64,000 bases of DNA from a bacterium (GCA_029561455.1 JAKQIY010000061.1:62001-126000); one strand, 5' to 3'. Counted from the first letter of the stretch, positions 44,804 to 54,270 are shown. Numbers and translations are program-made. Notes: a model not told the origin generated them from the letters alone.

Positions 44804-45360
44804 TATTCCTCCTCCCTGGGGGCTTCAACAAGGTACACACAATCTTCGCCATCAACTTCTTTTAACCTGACCTGTATTTCTTCGCCTACCGAGGTCTTGA
44901 TCGCTTTGCCCACATAATCTGCACTGATTGGCAATTCGCGGTGCCCACGATCAACCAGCACAGCGAGTTGAATGCTGGACGGACGGCCAAAATCCATCAG
45001 GGCATCCAGGGCGGCGCGGGAAGTTCTGCCGGTATAGAGCACATCATCGACCAGAATCACATCCACATTATTGATCAGAAAAGGAATATTGGTCACCTGA
45101 ACTTGTGGCTGCTTTAACCGCTTGCGAAAATCATCGCGGTACAGAGTAATATCCAACAATCCCAGGGGCACATTTTTGTTTTCCAGGGCGTTAATTTTTT
45201 GCACCAGCCGCTCGGCCAAAGTTGCGCCCCGGGTCCTCACACCAACCACCACCAAATGGTCAACACCCTTGTTGCGTTCAATGATCTCCACAGCAAGCCT
45301 GGTCAGGGTTCGCTGCAATCCCTCGGCGTCGATAATAATGTCTTTTATTTTTGCTTGCAT
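44803..45360 (-). CDS. pyrR: Bifunctional pyr operon regulator / uracil phosphoribosyltransferase
   Basis: A 185-residue phosphoribosyltransferase-fold protein. The PRPP loop VILVDDVLYTGRTSRAALDALMDFGRP and the RGHRELPISADYVGKAIKTSVGEEIQVRLKEVDGED end are diagnostic for PyrR, which senses UMP by binding mRNA leaders in Bacillus-like systems. It is first in pyrRBC, where PyrR-dependent control of its own leader would be expected; a possible attenuator lies upstream. Confidence 0.96.
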   Translation of the reverse strand: MQAKIKDIIIDAEGLQRTLTRLAVEIIERNKGVDHLVVVGVRTRGATLAERLVQKINALENKNVPLGLLDITLYRDDFRKRLKQPQVQVTNIPFLINNVDVILVDDVLYTGRTSRAALDALMDFGRPSSIQLAVLVDRGHRELPISADYVGKAIKTSVGEEIQVRLKEVDGEDCVYLVEAPREEE

Positions 45361-45386
45361 ATTATTACTTTATAGTTAGGATGATT

Positions 45387-45462
45387 GTTCCTGATGTGGA
45401 ACTGACCGGTTTGCAAAAAAATACCTTCAGGAAAGCTTCGAGAAGGCATAAGAAACCGGTTT
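45387..45462 (-). promoter_or_regulatory. Possible attenuator leader of pyrRBC
   Basis: On the minus strand: AAACCGGTTT (45453-45462), then a small hairpin CCTTC/GAAGG (45442-45446, 45424-45428) followed by TATTTTTTT, then a second AAACCGGT (45405-45412) able to pair with the first, then GTTCC/GGAAC (45398-45402, 45387-45391). Alternate pairing of the ACCGGT copies against a terminator-like stem looks like transcription attenuation. The terminator stem is only 5 bp and no Bacillus-type PyrR-binding loop was recognised. Confidence 0.3.
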
Positions 45463-45559
45463 GGCTAATCTATATAATATCATAAAGAAACTTTATATTT
45501 GCAAGTTGTTTTTTTTAGAAATTCAAATTCATAAACCTGTTTACCTGAAAGGATAGCCA

Positions 45560-45901
45560 ATGCCTCCTTACGCCAAAAAATTCAATCCCGGTGAAGTCAT
45601 CTTGATCTATTTTCAAGAAAAACCCACAGTGTTTGCCAGAATTGAGGATATTCGTCCGGATAGAAAAAAAGGCTGGTGGCAATTGACCTTTCTACCGCTT
45701 GCTTTGCCTCTGCAGTTAATTACCTGGACGCTCGATGATGACCAGGTACGGGGCGCTGCATTTACCATGCAACAGGAACCTATCCGGTTGGAACGTGTTG
45801 ATTCGCCGCGGCCGACGATTGACACCGATTCGCCGGACACTCCCGGCGACCCTGCAAAAAAAACCGGCGGGCGTATTGTCTCAATGTTTGACGAGCAGTA
45901 A
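45560..45901 (+). CDS. Small conserved-looking protein, unknown function
   Basis: A 113-residue protein with a good site (AAAGGATAGCC before the ATG). The first 80 residues form a likely beta-barrel (FNPGEVILIYFQEKPTVFARIEDIRPDRKKGWWQLTFLPLALPLQLITWTLDDDQVRGAAFTM), reminiscent of short OB/SH3-like folds. The rest is Pro/Asp-rich and probably disordered. No signal peptide, so cytoplasmic. The family was not recognised. It is divergent from pyrR, and the next gene is convergent with it. Confidence 0.65.
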   Translation: MPPYAKKFNPGEVILIYFQEKPTVFARIEDIRPDRKKGWWQLTFLPLALPLQLITWTLDDDQVRGAAFTMQQEPIRLERVDSPRPTIDTDSPDTPGDPAKKTGGRIVSMFDEQ

Positions 45902-45903
45902 AC

Positions 45904-47586
45904 TCACCGTGGGAAAACCAGATCATTTCCTTCATTTGCCCACCTGGAGCGTACTGTGATTGAATCGGGATACATATAAATCCTGTCCGCCGGTTTGTAC
46001 GGCCAGGCTTCGCCATAACTATAAGCTTTATTCCCGTCATCATCCCGGAATATTATGATTTTATATAGTCCGGGTAAAATCCCTTTAAATAAATACTCTC
46101 CCTCGCCTTTTATCCACTTTTCATAATTAATGCCTTTTTCGGCAATGGCTTGTAAATAAAAAGCCCCGGTTCCGGCGCTATCCGCATCGCTAACCGAGCC
46201 TGAAAGTTCCGAAAGCGTATCAGGATTCACGGTTGTAAAACGTTTGACGAACAAAGTATCGGCGTACTGGTTGCCGAAATGATCAACCAGAGAATCGACC
46301 GGGAACTGTGCCAGGTACAGAGTTTCAACCGCCAGCGGGTCTTGCGGTATAAATGTAAAATGAGCGCCGTTATGCCAGGTAAAGGCGCCTTTAACCGTAT
46401 TGCCAACCGTATCCTGCAGGGAAAAAAACTTTTCCACAGATTTTTTATCCAGCGTTTCAGTAAAAAACATATCGAGCCTGGTATTGGTTAAAATATTTAC
46501 AGCGCTGTCGGCCGGCAGCATAGTCATAAATGCCGGGCCCAGGGTGTCGGGGCGGGCGCTGCCTTTAAAGGCGATATGCAGCGTGTCGGCGGCGAGCCGG
46601 TGACCGGTCAGGTCTTGTCCATAATGGACAAACACAAAATATAACGAATCGGCAAGTTGTTTTTCTGTGGTTAAATATACCAGGGAGGGGTTTAGAATAT
46701 TATGAAAAGCATCAATTATCGCCAGGGTATCACTATGAGTGCAGAGCACGTAATTGGCTGGGCGCTCCAGGCTGTCCGGCGCCATCTTTTCTGAAAAACG
46801 AAGTTCCACATGATGCTGGTCGAGGGCCGACGCCGTACGCAGCTCAGGCGCCGTCGTATCGCGCAAGGCTATTTTAAAATTCACATTAGCTTCGGTAGAA
46901 TTCTCTGGCGTTAAAAATAAATCACGGGCGGCAACCCCCAGTAAATCATATTCGGCGTCATAATGGTTATTCATGTCACGGTCATTTACGGCCAGCAAGC
47001 GATAATTGCCCCAGGCCAGGTGCGACAATTCATAATCACCATCGCTGCCCACCTGGGTAATGTACAAGGGAAAATTTTGCGCCGGGTTGGGGTCCGGGGT
47101 TTCCTTTAAATCATAGGCCCAAATCTGGGTTCCCTGCACCGGAGAATCACTATATACAAAACCTTTTACTAAAGCTATATCAAGCACCGCCCCGGTGGAA
47201 AAAGCGAGCGTATGTGACGCCTTCATAGCATTGTTGCGGCGATCTTTGGTGCCGGTGCCAATGGTAATAATATAGGTGCGGTTTAACGCCAGGGGCTCGT
47301 TAAACTCAATTTTTAGTTTTTTACCCTTCCACTTGTATTTAATTTTTTCTCCAGGGAAAGGTGTTATAAAGATCGCCTCTTCGCAGGTATTGTGATCGAC
47401 TAGTTCACTAAAGACTAATTCTATTTTAGTGTCTACAGAAACATTCGTAGAATCAGTAGCCGGGATTGTGCTGACAATATATGGAGGTCGTTTATCCACC
47501 GGGCCGCCCGGCGGATACCCCTGCTTGGCGCAGGTAATAAGTAAAATACCCGCCCAAATCAAAAACACAAGTTTAATATGCCTCAT
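45904..47586 (-). CDS. Lipoprotein with Ig-like (Big_5/SbsA-type) domains
   Basis: A 560-residue lipoprotein; the ATG at 47586 (GAGG just upstream) opens a signal with lipobox ITC (Cys19). It starts with the recurrent AKQGYPPGGPVDKRPPYIVSTIPATDSTNVSVDTKIELVFSELVD, the Ig-like bacterial domain (Big_5) typical of FCB lipoproteins. Further repeats follow (APELRTASALDQHHVELRFSEKMAPD, PDTLGPAFMTMLPADSAVNILTNTRLDMFFTETLD). A late region (GSVSDADSAGTGAFYLQAIAEKG...GLYKIIIFRDDDGNKAYSYGEAWPYKP) resembles a carboxypeptidase-regulatory-like domain. Function unknown; outer-membrane or surface location is likely. Confidence 0.82.
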   Translation of the reverse strand: MRHIKLVFLIWAGILLITCAKQGYPPGGPVDKRPPYIVSTIPATDSTNVSVDTKIELVFSELVDHNTCEEAIFITPFPGEKIKYKWKGKKLKIEFNEPLALNRTYIITIGTGTKDRRNNAMKASHTLAFSTGAVLDIALVKGFVYSDSPVQGTQIWAYDLKETPDPNPAQNFPLYITQVGSDGDYELSHLAWGNYRLLAVNDRDMNNHYDAEYDLLGVAARDLFLTPENSTEANVNFKIALRDTTAPELRTASALDQHHVELRFSEKMAPDSLERPANYVLCTHSDTLAIIDAFHNILNPSLVYLTTEKQLADSLYFVFVHYGQDLTGHRLAADTLHIAFKGSARPDTLGPAFMTMLPADSAVNILTNTRLDMFFTETLDKKSVEKFFSLQDTVGNTVKGAFTWHNGAHFTFIPQDPLAVETLYLAQFPVDSLVDHFGNQYADTLFVKRFTTVNPDTLSELSGSVSDADSAGTGAFYLQAIAEKGINYEKWIKGEGEYLFKGILPGLYKIIIFRDDDGNKAYSYGEAWPYKPADRIYMYPDSITVRSRWANEGNDLVFPR

Positions 47587-47858
47587 AGTCCTCAAAAATT
47601 TTTTTATAAAATTATATATTAATATCACCAATAACAAGAAATTTTTAAATAATTTGAAATTGTTACAGAGTGAAACAGTTATGCCGGTTAAAACAAGCGG
47701 ACATTATATCTGCAAAAACCAGAAAATCGGCTTGCCGTAACATCATAAAATACAAGCTGCTGTAAACAACAAATAGTTCCATGCCCCTGAATTTTTTACC
47801 GGCTTGCGGTGTGATTTTTGCTATAGTTTTTTAAATATTATATAAATACAGGATTATT

Positions 47859-48782
47859 ATGAAAAATACTCTATTTAAAAGTGCAATTCTGCTTCTGCAT
47901 ACCCTGTTTGTTTCTTTTTCTGTTGCCAACGAAGGTTCAGTCCATATTACCTGGGACCCGGTAACGGTTGACATTAATGGAAATGCCGAAGAAATAATTT
48001 ATTACTATATATATTGCGACGATTCTCCCTATATCGAACCGCTAAAAGAGCTGTTAGTGGGAGCAACGGCTGATAATAATTTTTATTACACCGATGACAG
48101 GTTGTTAAATCCCGAAATTCAATTACATTTTCTAGTTACTGCTGTGGATGTTTTTGGCAATGAATCGGGTTTTGTGCCGGACAATACCTTGCCGGTGAAA
48201 CTGACCGATTATAATCTTGAAGAAGAAAATGGCGCTGTGGTAATCAGCTGGACAACACAAAGCGAAAAAGATATCCTTGGTTATAATATATTCAAAGCCA
48301 CCGACAAGAATAGCGACTGGAAAAAAATGAATCCGACTCTTATTAAAAGCGCCGGCGGGGCGACCGTTAAAACTGAATACAGTTACAGGGATAGTACCGC
48401 GGTTCCCCTGCAAACCTTGTATTACAAGCTGGAATCAGTAGAGATTGACGGTCAATCGACCATGCACGAGATGAAAAGTATTTATGTAACTACCGGCAAG
48501 CCGGATAAATATACAATAACCCAAAATTATCCAAATCCCTTTAATCCACAGACAACTATTGATTACGCAGTACCTGAAGGCTGTCGGGTTCAGGTTATTA
48601 TTTACAATACCCGCGGAGAAAAAGTTCAACAGCTGGCAGATCACTTTCACCCAGCCGGAATATATTCAATTAAATGGGATGGCCGTAATTATTATGGCGC
48701 CAAAGTATCATCTGGGGTTTATTTCTATAAAATTATTACCCAGGATTTTACTGAAATTAAAAAAATGATCCTGGCAAAATAA
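47859..48782 (+). CDS. Secreted fibronectin-like protein with T9SS sorting domain
   Basis: A 307-residue secreted protein. A signal peptide (about 1-23) is followed by two fibronectin-III-like stretches (ITWDPVTVDINGNAEEIIYYYIYCDDSPY; VVISWTTQSEKDILGYNIFKATDKNSDW), the second typical of surface proteins in this group, and the sorting domain NYPNPFNPQTTIDYAVPEGCRVQVIIYNTRGEKVQQL...WDGRNYYGAKVSSGVYFYKIIT. The canonical NYPNPFNP motif is the clearest type IX signal in the window. Confidence 0.88.
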   Translation: MKNTLFKSAILLLHTLFVSFSVANEGSVHITWDPVTVDINGNAEEIIYYYIYCDDSPYIEPLKELLVGATADNNFYYTDDRLLNPEIQLHFLVTAVDVFGNESGFVPDNTLPVKLTDYNLEEENGAVVISWTTQSEKDILGYNIFKATDKNSDWKKMNPTLIKSAGGATVKTEYSYRDSTAVPLQTLYYKLESVEIDGQSTMHEMKSIYVTTGKPDKYTITQNYPNPFNPQTTIDYAVPEGCRVQVIIYNTRGEKVQQLADHFHPAGIYSIKWDGRNYYGAKVSSGVYFYKIITQDFTEIKKMILAK

Positions 48783-48831
48783 CCAGACAGAAAAATTCAC
48801 TTTTAGAAATCATCGTCCAATCACCAAACAT

Positions 48832-48854
48832 AATGATAGCTCGGTTCTATCATT
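48832..48854. terminator. Hairpin after the fibronectin-like gene
   Basis: Perfect 8-base stem AATGATAG/CTATCATT with a 7-base loop, 50 bases after the stop. No U-run follows, so it is only a possible 3' end structure. Confidence 0.35.
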
Positions 48855-48970
48855 GTGTTAATTGGCAGTTTTATTGTAATTATTGGAAAAAGCAGATAAA
48901 AACCTTGCATTTAAATTTTTCCTGATGTATCATATAAATTCAAAATTTTTAAAAAATAATCTGAAAATTC

Positions 48971-51900
48971 ATGAGTTATCGCTTTAAAAAATATCTTCGC
49001 AACAGCCAGGCGGCCAGTAATAAAAGAGGTGAGTCGTTGTATCGCCGGAAACGAGTCACTTTATTGAAAACCGACCGGCATGGGTTTATTGCACAAGTAA
49101 AAGACGGCTTGACTTTTACAGTTCATGCGGAGACAAACAATGATGAATTGTTGGCTAGCTGTTCCTGCGAAAGCTGGTCAAAATGTGAACATATTGTCGC
49201 CGCTCACCTGGCCTGGGAAAACTGGCTCAATACCAATAAAGACAATGACAATCAACCGAAACACCCGGAATGGAAAAGCTTTTTTTCAAAAATTCTGGAA
49301 CAGACAGACAACTCTATTCTCCGCCAGCAAAAAGGCAGTCAGCAATGGAAACTGGTATACATTTTAAAATTTGCCCATAATTGCTGGTTCCTTTCTGTAC
49401 AAAAAGCTTACATTAAAAAGGACGGCATTCTGGGCCGTGTTACCAATATCGGCGCTTTTGATCCGCAATCAAAAGAAATGCTCTTTTCAGAAAACGACCC
49501 GGTTATCATATCCTATCTGCAAAAAAGAGAAGAAAGCCATAACTCCTTTTTTAGTTATGACTTTTTCAGTATTTCTTACGATAATGCCCAGAACAGCTCC
49601 AGCCTGGAATATGGCGCACAGCTTGGCCCGTTGCTTGAATTGATGAGAGAAAGTAAACTTTTTATCTCTTCGGAAAACAATACCATCGAGCCGGTAACAT
49701 ATAGCGACCAGGAATGCCATATTGAATTTTCATTTACTGAAGATAACGACAATTATACACTCTCACCCTGGTTTGTTTGCAATGGAACCAGACAAATCTT
49801 TAATTCCGAATTCCATGTCCTTTCCGAACAACCGGTGTGGGTGTTCAAAGGTCATACCCTGTATAAACTAAAAAATCCAAAAATAGCCGGTCTGCTTTTG
49901 CCCTTTAGCAAAGAAGAGATCGTTCTGCATATTCCAAAAAAAAAATTTCCGGAATTCCTGGAAAAAAACTATTCACAGCTCAGCCCTTTCGGCTCAATTC
50001 CCCTGCCGGATTCATTTCCTGTTCAGAAAACCTCCACCTATAACGGGAAAATCCTTAATTTTAAAGAAAACACCGACTATTTGGAAATGGCGCTGCAATT
50101 CGATTATAAATGTCATATCATTGATTATACCGACCAAAGAAACAATATCTTTAAAAAGAACAAAGCGGAGGTGTTACTCATCAACCGGGATCTGCAGGGT
50201 GAAAATGAAACCTGGAATGACCTGGCTGCCTCCGGTTTGCGCATCACACCACGCGGGTCTTTACGTATCGGCCATGCCAATGCCCAAAAATGGCTGTTCG
50301 CCAATTTACCTGCTTTTAAAGATAAAGGTTTTCAGATCAGTGGGCTCGACAAACCCGGCAAGTACAAGATTCGCACCGGCGAACCTACAGTTAAAATTGC
50401 CGTTACCACTAAAATCGACTGGTTTGATCTTAACCTGGAAATTGACATTGAAGGGGTGAAGCTGTCATTAAAGGAATTACGTGCGTCATTACGCCAGAAC
50501 AAAAGAATAGTGCGCCTTGAAGACAAGAGCATCGCCCAGCTTTCCGAAGAATGGTTTAAAAAATTTAAACATTTGTTTAATTTTTCGGAAATCCAGGATG
50601 ATCATATTAAAGTCGCCAGGCACCACATAACCCTGATCGATTTATTGTTTGAGGAAGTGACCAATAAAAACCTGGATGCGGCATTTCAGGAAAACCTGCA
50701 AAGATTAACTAATTTTAAAGGGATTGACCACATCGCGCTGCCGCAAAACATGCAGGGAATTTTACGCGAATACCAGGTAGCGGGACATGACTGGCTGCAC
50801 TTTTTAAAAGAATATTCTTTCGGCGGCTGTCTGGCCGACGATATGGGTTTAGGCAAAACTCTGCAAACCTTGACCCTGCTGCTCAGGGAAAAACAAGCCG
50901 GCAACACCATTCCCAGCCTGATCGTTTGCCCCACCTCGGTGGTATTCAACTGGGAAAAAGAGGTTCAGAAATTTACCCCGCAACTCAAAACCTTGTTGCA
51001 TACGGGAAACGTGCGCAGCAGATCCACAGATGATTTTGCCGGACACGATATTATCCTGACCAGTTATGGCATTATGCGCCGCGATATTGCTTTTTTAAAA
51101 GATTTCGAATTCTTTTATACAATTCTGGATGAATCACAAAAAATTAAAAACCCGCTTTCGCAGACTGCCAAAGCAGCCCGTATTTTAAAAGCCCGTCACC
51201 GCCTGGTTTTGACCGGCACCCCGGTTGAAAACAATACTCTGGAATTATGGTCGCAATTCTCATTCCTCAACCCCGGCTTGCTGGGTTCGTTAAACTATTT
51301 TAAAAAAGCTTTTACTTATCCCATTGAAAAAAAACAGGATCATGAAACCGCCGGATTACTGCGGAAATTGGTCTATCCCTTTGTGCTGCGCCGTACCAAA
51401 GAATATGTAGCCAAAGAATTACCGCCCAAGAACGAACAAACCGTGTATTGCGTTATGAATCCGGCCCAGGAAAACCTCTATCAACAATGGAAAAATTATT
51501 ACCGGGCGATAATTTTAAACAAGATCGAAACAGAGGGTCTGGATAAAGCCCGAATGAATGTATTGGCCGGCCTGGTCAAATTACGGCAAATTGCCTGTCA
51601 TCCCGTCCTGGTTGACAAAACCATAGAGGAAGATTCCGGAAAATTTGAGTATTTAAAAGAAATTCTGGAAGAGATCATTTCCGAAGATCACAAAGTGTTG
51701 TTGTTTTCTCAATTTGTGCGCATGTTAAAACTTGTCCAAAAATTTCTTGATGATAATGGTATAAAATATGTTTATCTTGATGGTAACACTATTAACCGTC
51801 AGGAAATTGTCGAGCAATTTCAGAATGACGGAGAAATAAAAATTTTCCTGATCAGCCTCAAAGCCGGCGGTACCGGATTAAATCTTACAGCGGCTGACTA

Positions 51901-52141
51901 TGTTATCCATTACGATCCCTGGTGGAACCCGGCAGTCGAAGTCCAGGCTACAGACCGGGCGCATCGCATCGGTCAGGATAAAAAAGTGTTCGTTTACCGG
52001 CTGATTACCAGGAATTCTGTGGAAGAAAAAATGTTAGAGTTACAAGCCAGAAAACAAAAACTGGTTTCCGATCTTATAACTACCGATACCGGCTTTTTAA
52101 AAAACTTGTCCGGTGATAATATTGAATTTTTATTCAGTTAA
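48971..52141 (+). CDS. SWIM zinc-finger SNF2-family helicase
   Basis: A 1056-residue ATPase. An N-terminal SWIM finger has Cys64, Cys66, Cys72 and His74 (SCSCESWSKCEHIVAAHL). A central region of about 400 residues links it to a SNF2 motor: Walker A DDMGLGKTLQTL (about 623), Walker B DESQ (about 719, where DEAH/DEAQ is usual), LTGTPVENNTLELWSQFSFLNPG, VLRRTKEYVAKELPPK, LLFSQFVRMLKLVQ and DPWWNPAVEVQATDRAHRIGQDKKVFVYRL. It is a typical bacterial SWIM-SNF2 protein that translocates on double-stranded DNA. The 87-residue gene that follows may be cotranscribed. Confidence 0.92.
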   Translation: MSYRFKKYLRNSQAASNKRGESLYRRKRVTLLKTDRHGFIAQVKDGLTFTVHAETNNDELLASCSCESWSKCEHIVAAHLAWENWLNTNKDNDNQPKHPEWKSFFSKILEQTDNSILRQQKGSQQWKLVYILKFAHNCWFLSVQKAYIKKDGILGRVTNIGAFDPQSKEMLFSENDPVIISYLQKREESHNSFFSYDFFSISYDNAQNSSSLEYGAQLGPLLELMRESKLFISSENNTIEPVTYSDQECHIEFSFTEDNDNYTLSPWFVCNGTRQIFNSEFHVLSEQPVWVFKGHTLYKLKNPKIAGLLLPFSKEEIVLHIPKKKFPEFLEKNYSQLSPFGSIPLPDSFPVQKTSTYNGKILNFKENTDYLEMALQFDYKCHIIDYTDQRNNIFKKNKAEVLLINRDLQGENETWNDLAASGLRITPRGSLRIGHANAQKWLFANLPAFKDKGFQISGLDKPGKYKIRTGEPTVKIAVTTKIDWFDLNLEIDIEGVKLSLKELRASLRQNKRIVRLEDKSIAQLSEEWFKKFKHLFNFSEIQDDHIKVARHHITLIDLLFEEVTNKNLDAAFQENLQRLTNFKGIDHIALPQNMQGILREYQVAGHDWLHFLKEYSFGGCLADDMGLGKTLQTLTLLLREKQAGNTIPSLIVCPTSVVFNWEKEVQKFTPQLKTLLHTGNVRSRSTDDFAGHDIILTSYGIMRRDIAFLKDFEFFYTILDESQKIKNPLSQTAKAARILKARHRLVLTGTPVENNTLELWSQFSFLNPGLLGSLNYFKKAFTYPIEKKQDHETAGLLRKLVYPFVLRRTKEYVAKELPPKNEQTVYCVMNPAQENLYQQWKNYYRAIILNKIETEGLDKARMNVLAGLVKLRQIACHPVLVDKTIEEDSGKFEYLKEILEEIISEDHKVLLFSQFVRMLKLVQKFLDDNGIKYVYLDGNTINRQEIVEQFQNDGEIKIFLISLKAGGTGLNLTAADYVIHYDPWWNPAVEVQATDRAHRIGQDKKVFVYRLITRNSVEEKMLELQARKQKLVSDLITTDTGFLKNLSGDNIEFLFS

Positions 52142-52163
52142 AAAACAGAGCTGTGGAGGGTTT

Positions 52164-52427
52164 ATGATCATCGATCAAAAATTTTTCGATCTGACTGTAA
52201 AAAATTATCTCAATTTCATTAAAGACGACATTGAAAAGATGCCACCGCAACGCCAGCAGGAAATCCTCGGCGTAATGAATTATATGCGCAAGATTAATCT
52301 GGCCAATATTTCAGAAAAAGACTGGAAAGTTGTATTAATGGCAACAAAACTGTTTGATAATACCCCCTATAAAAATGATATCATGGCGATATTCAAATAT
52401 GTAAATGAAAAATTTTTAAAAAGTTGA
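52164..52427 (+). CDS. Small helical protein, unknown function
   Basis: An 87-residue acidic/basic helical protein. The ATG at 52164 has an excellent site (GGAGGG). It is not a recognised family. No signal or membrane segment is seen. It starts 22 bases after the SNF2 helicase stop and is probably translated from the same mRNA, so a helicase-associated role is possible but unproved. Confidence 0.6.
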   Translation: MIIDQKFFDLTVKNYLNFIKDDIEKMPPQRQQEILGVMNYMRKINLANISEKDWKVVLMATKLFDNTPYKNDIMAIFKYVNEKFLKS

Positions 52428-53139
52428 GAATCCGGCATTAACCGGTTAAACTGGTTTATTCCTGCCGGGGGAAGTAAATCTGATATGTTTTGTAAAACAG
52501 TGTGTTTTACAGTTTATCCTTTTTTAACTGATTTTTTATATAGCGTGCGAAGAATTTAATGTTGCGAGCAGGAGGGGTTATGCCTTCTTTTATCTTAAAC
52601 GCTTATTTCAACTTACAGCCATAAAAAATAAGCCTCTATGCTTTTCTGTGGGTAATTTTACCACTTGAACCATTGTTAAAAGTATAAAGGCTCAATATGA
52701 ACACATTATATCAAGTTCTCTTAATATAAAGACGTGGAAAGATTTTATTCTTTTTCCCTCTGCGTCCTTCGCAACCTTTGCGGTTTCATTCTTATATTTT
52801 ACCGCAGAGGTCGCCGGGAACGCGGAGTAAAGCTTAATTATTTGTTATTCTTTTAATTACTCATTTATTACTATATGATTTTATTCTTTCAATTTCTTTT
52901 TGATCAAAAAGGATAGAATTTTAACAAATTTTATTATTATTCAAGTATCAATAAAAAAGCCCTTTATATATTGAATTGCTTTTACACATCACTTAATTCA
53001 TATTTTTGAAAAGAAATTTGAATTATTTACTTGAATGATTCAAGTTCTTTTTTTCAAAATTTCCCACTAAAAACAATATTGAGCTTTTTTGTTCTTAAAC
53101 TAGTGAAAGGATTTCCCACCACAAACATTATAGAGCCAC
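52428..53139. other. Non-coding stretch with degenerate repeats
   Basis: About 710 AT-rich bases. Besides the inverted repeat at 52756-52830, it contains two degenerate copies of a roughly 25-base segment beginning TTTCCCAC (53060 and 53112) and a small palindrome CTTGAATGATTCAAG (53030-53044) followed by TTCTTTTTTTC, a weak terminator on the plus strand. Confidence 0.45.
52756..52830. repeat. Imperfect inverted repeat of CTCTGCG/CGCAGAG type
   Basis: The left arm (CCTCTGCGTCC, CGCAACCTTTGCGG) and the right arm (ACCGCAGAGGTCGCC, GAACGCGGAG) are imperfect inverses around an AT-rich centre. Its GC content stands out from the surroundings. It resembles the common dispersed palindromic repeats with a CTCTGCGxCC / CCGCAGAG core seen in many bacterial genomes. 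Confidence 0.55.
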
Positions 53140-54189
53140 TTATTTGATATTAATAATCCCCGTGTGTTCGGATGTAACAAAGCCGATAATTGCCGCGGTT
53201 TCGCCGGCGTCGGTCAATTCGCGCTGTAATTGCCGGGCTTGTGCTTCCGGAACCGCAAACAACAGTCCGCCCGACGTTTGCGGATCGCAAAGCAGGTATT
53301 GCGCCGACAAATCAAAACGGGAATGCCAAGTTATATTAGGCGCGGTATACAAATGATTCGCTTTGGTGCCGCCGGGAATAAAACCTGCGCGCGTCGTTTC
53401 CAGCGCTGCCGGGATAATCGGAATATCCTCATAAAGTAATTCAAAACCCACCCCACTCCCTGCCGCCATTTCCAAAGCATGGCCCAGCAATCCGAAACCG
53501 GTGATATCCGTACAAGCATGAACTCCAACATGCTGACTAATTTCAGAAGCGGTTCTGTTTAGCTTTGCCATTTGCCTGGATACTGCCGCAATAACCCGTT
53601 CATCGGCCTTGCCGGCTTTAAGTGCTGTAGTTATAGTGCCGGTGCCAAGCGGCTTGGTCAGGATCAAAACATCGCCCGGCTTGGCGTTACTGTTGGTTAA
53701 AATCTTGCCGGGATGGATCAAGCCGGTAACCGCCATGCCATATTTCAACTCGCTATCGGAAATAGTATGTCCGCCTAAAATGATCGTATCCGCTTCCCGG
53801 GCTTTGTCGGCGCCGCCCTGCAGAATATCGGCCAGCACCTGCAAGGGGAAAATATCTTTGGGAAATCCGGCGATATTCAGGGCAGAGAATGGCCGTCCGC
53901 CCATTGCGTAAACATCGCTCAGCGAATTCGCTGCTGATATTTGTCCGTACATATACGGATCATCGACAATGGGTGTAAAAATATCGACGGTTTGCACCAA
54001 TGCCAGTTCGTCAGTTAATCGAATAACACCGGCGTCATCAGCCGTATTCAGTCCGACCAGGACCCGTTCATCAGTAATGGGAGGCAGTTTTTCCAAAACT
54101 GCGGCCAGTTCATTTGGCGCAAGTTTGGAAGCTCAGCCAGCGCATTTAACAGTTTCGGTCAAACGCTTGGGTGTAAATTGTTCGGGCAT
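53140..54189 (-). CDS. selD: Selenide, water dikinase (selenophosphate synthetase), UGA-containing selenoprotein
   Basis: A 349-residue enzyme making selenophosphate from selenide and ATP. Reading through the TGA at 54133-54135 as selenocysteine (codon 19) gives LTETVKCAGUASKLAP, matching the family LTxxVKCAGCAAKL active site: Sec19 takes the place of the catalytic Cys and Lys22 the catalytic Lys. Without readthrough the protein would appear to start at a downstream TTG (54096) and lose the active site. The rest is standard (DDAGVIRLTDELALVQTVDIFTPIVDDPYMYGQISAANSLSDVYAMGG; DPQTSGGLLFAVPE). ATG 54189 is preferred; 54195 is an in-frame alternative. Confidence 0.93.
54091..54135 (-). other. SECIS-like element downstream of the selD UGA
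   Basis: Two bases after the UGA (54133-54135) begins a stem: TTCCAAAC (54123-54130) pairs with GTTTTGGAA (54091-54099) with one bulge, then TGCG-CCA with TGG-C-CGCA (one bulged C) around the 7-base loop AATGAAC (54108-54114). The loop starts 18 bases after the UGA, in the bacterial SECIS range. Coding constraint and structure coincide, which is the normal bacterial arrangement. Confidence 0.7.
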
Positions 54190-54270
54190 ATCCATTCCAT
54201 TAAAAGTTAATTTGCAAATATATAAATAAAGTTGAAATAACCAAATATATTTTTAAAAAGTATTGTAATG

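Noticed and set aside
54097-54189. The UGA in selD read as a nonsense mutation or frameshift making a pseudogene
   Set aside because: The UGA lies exactly at the catalytic Cys position, both sides stay in frame and match SelD, and a SECIS-like stem follows.
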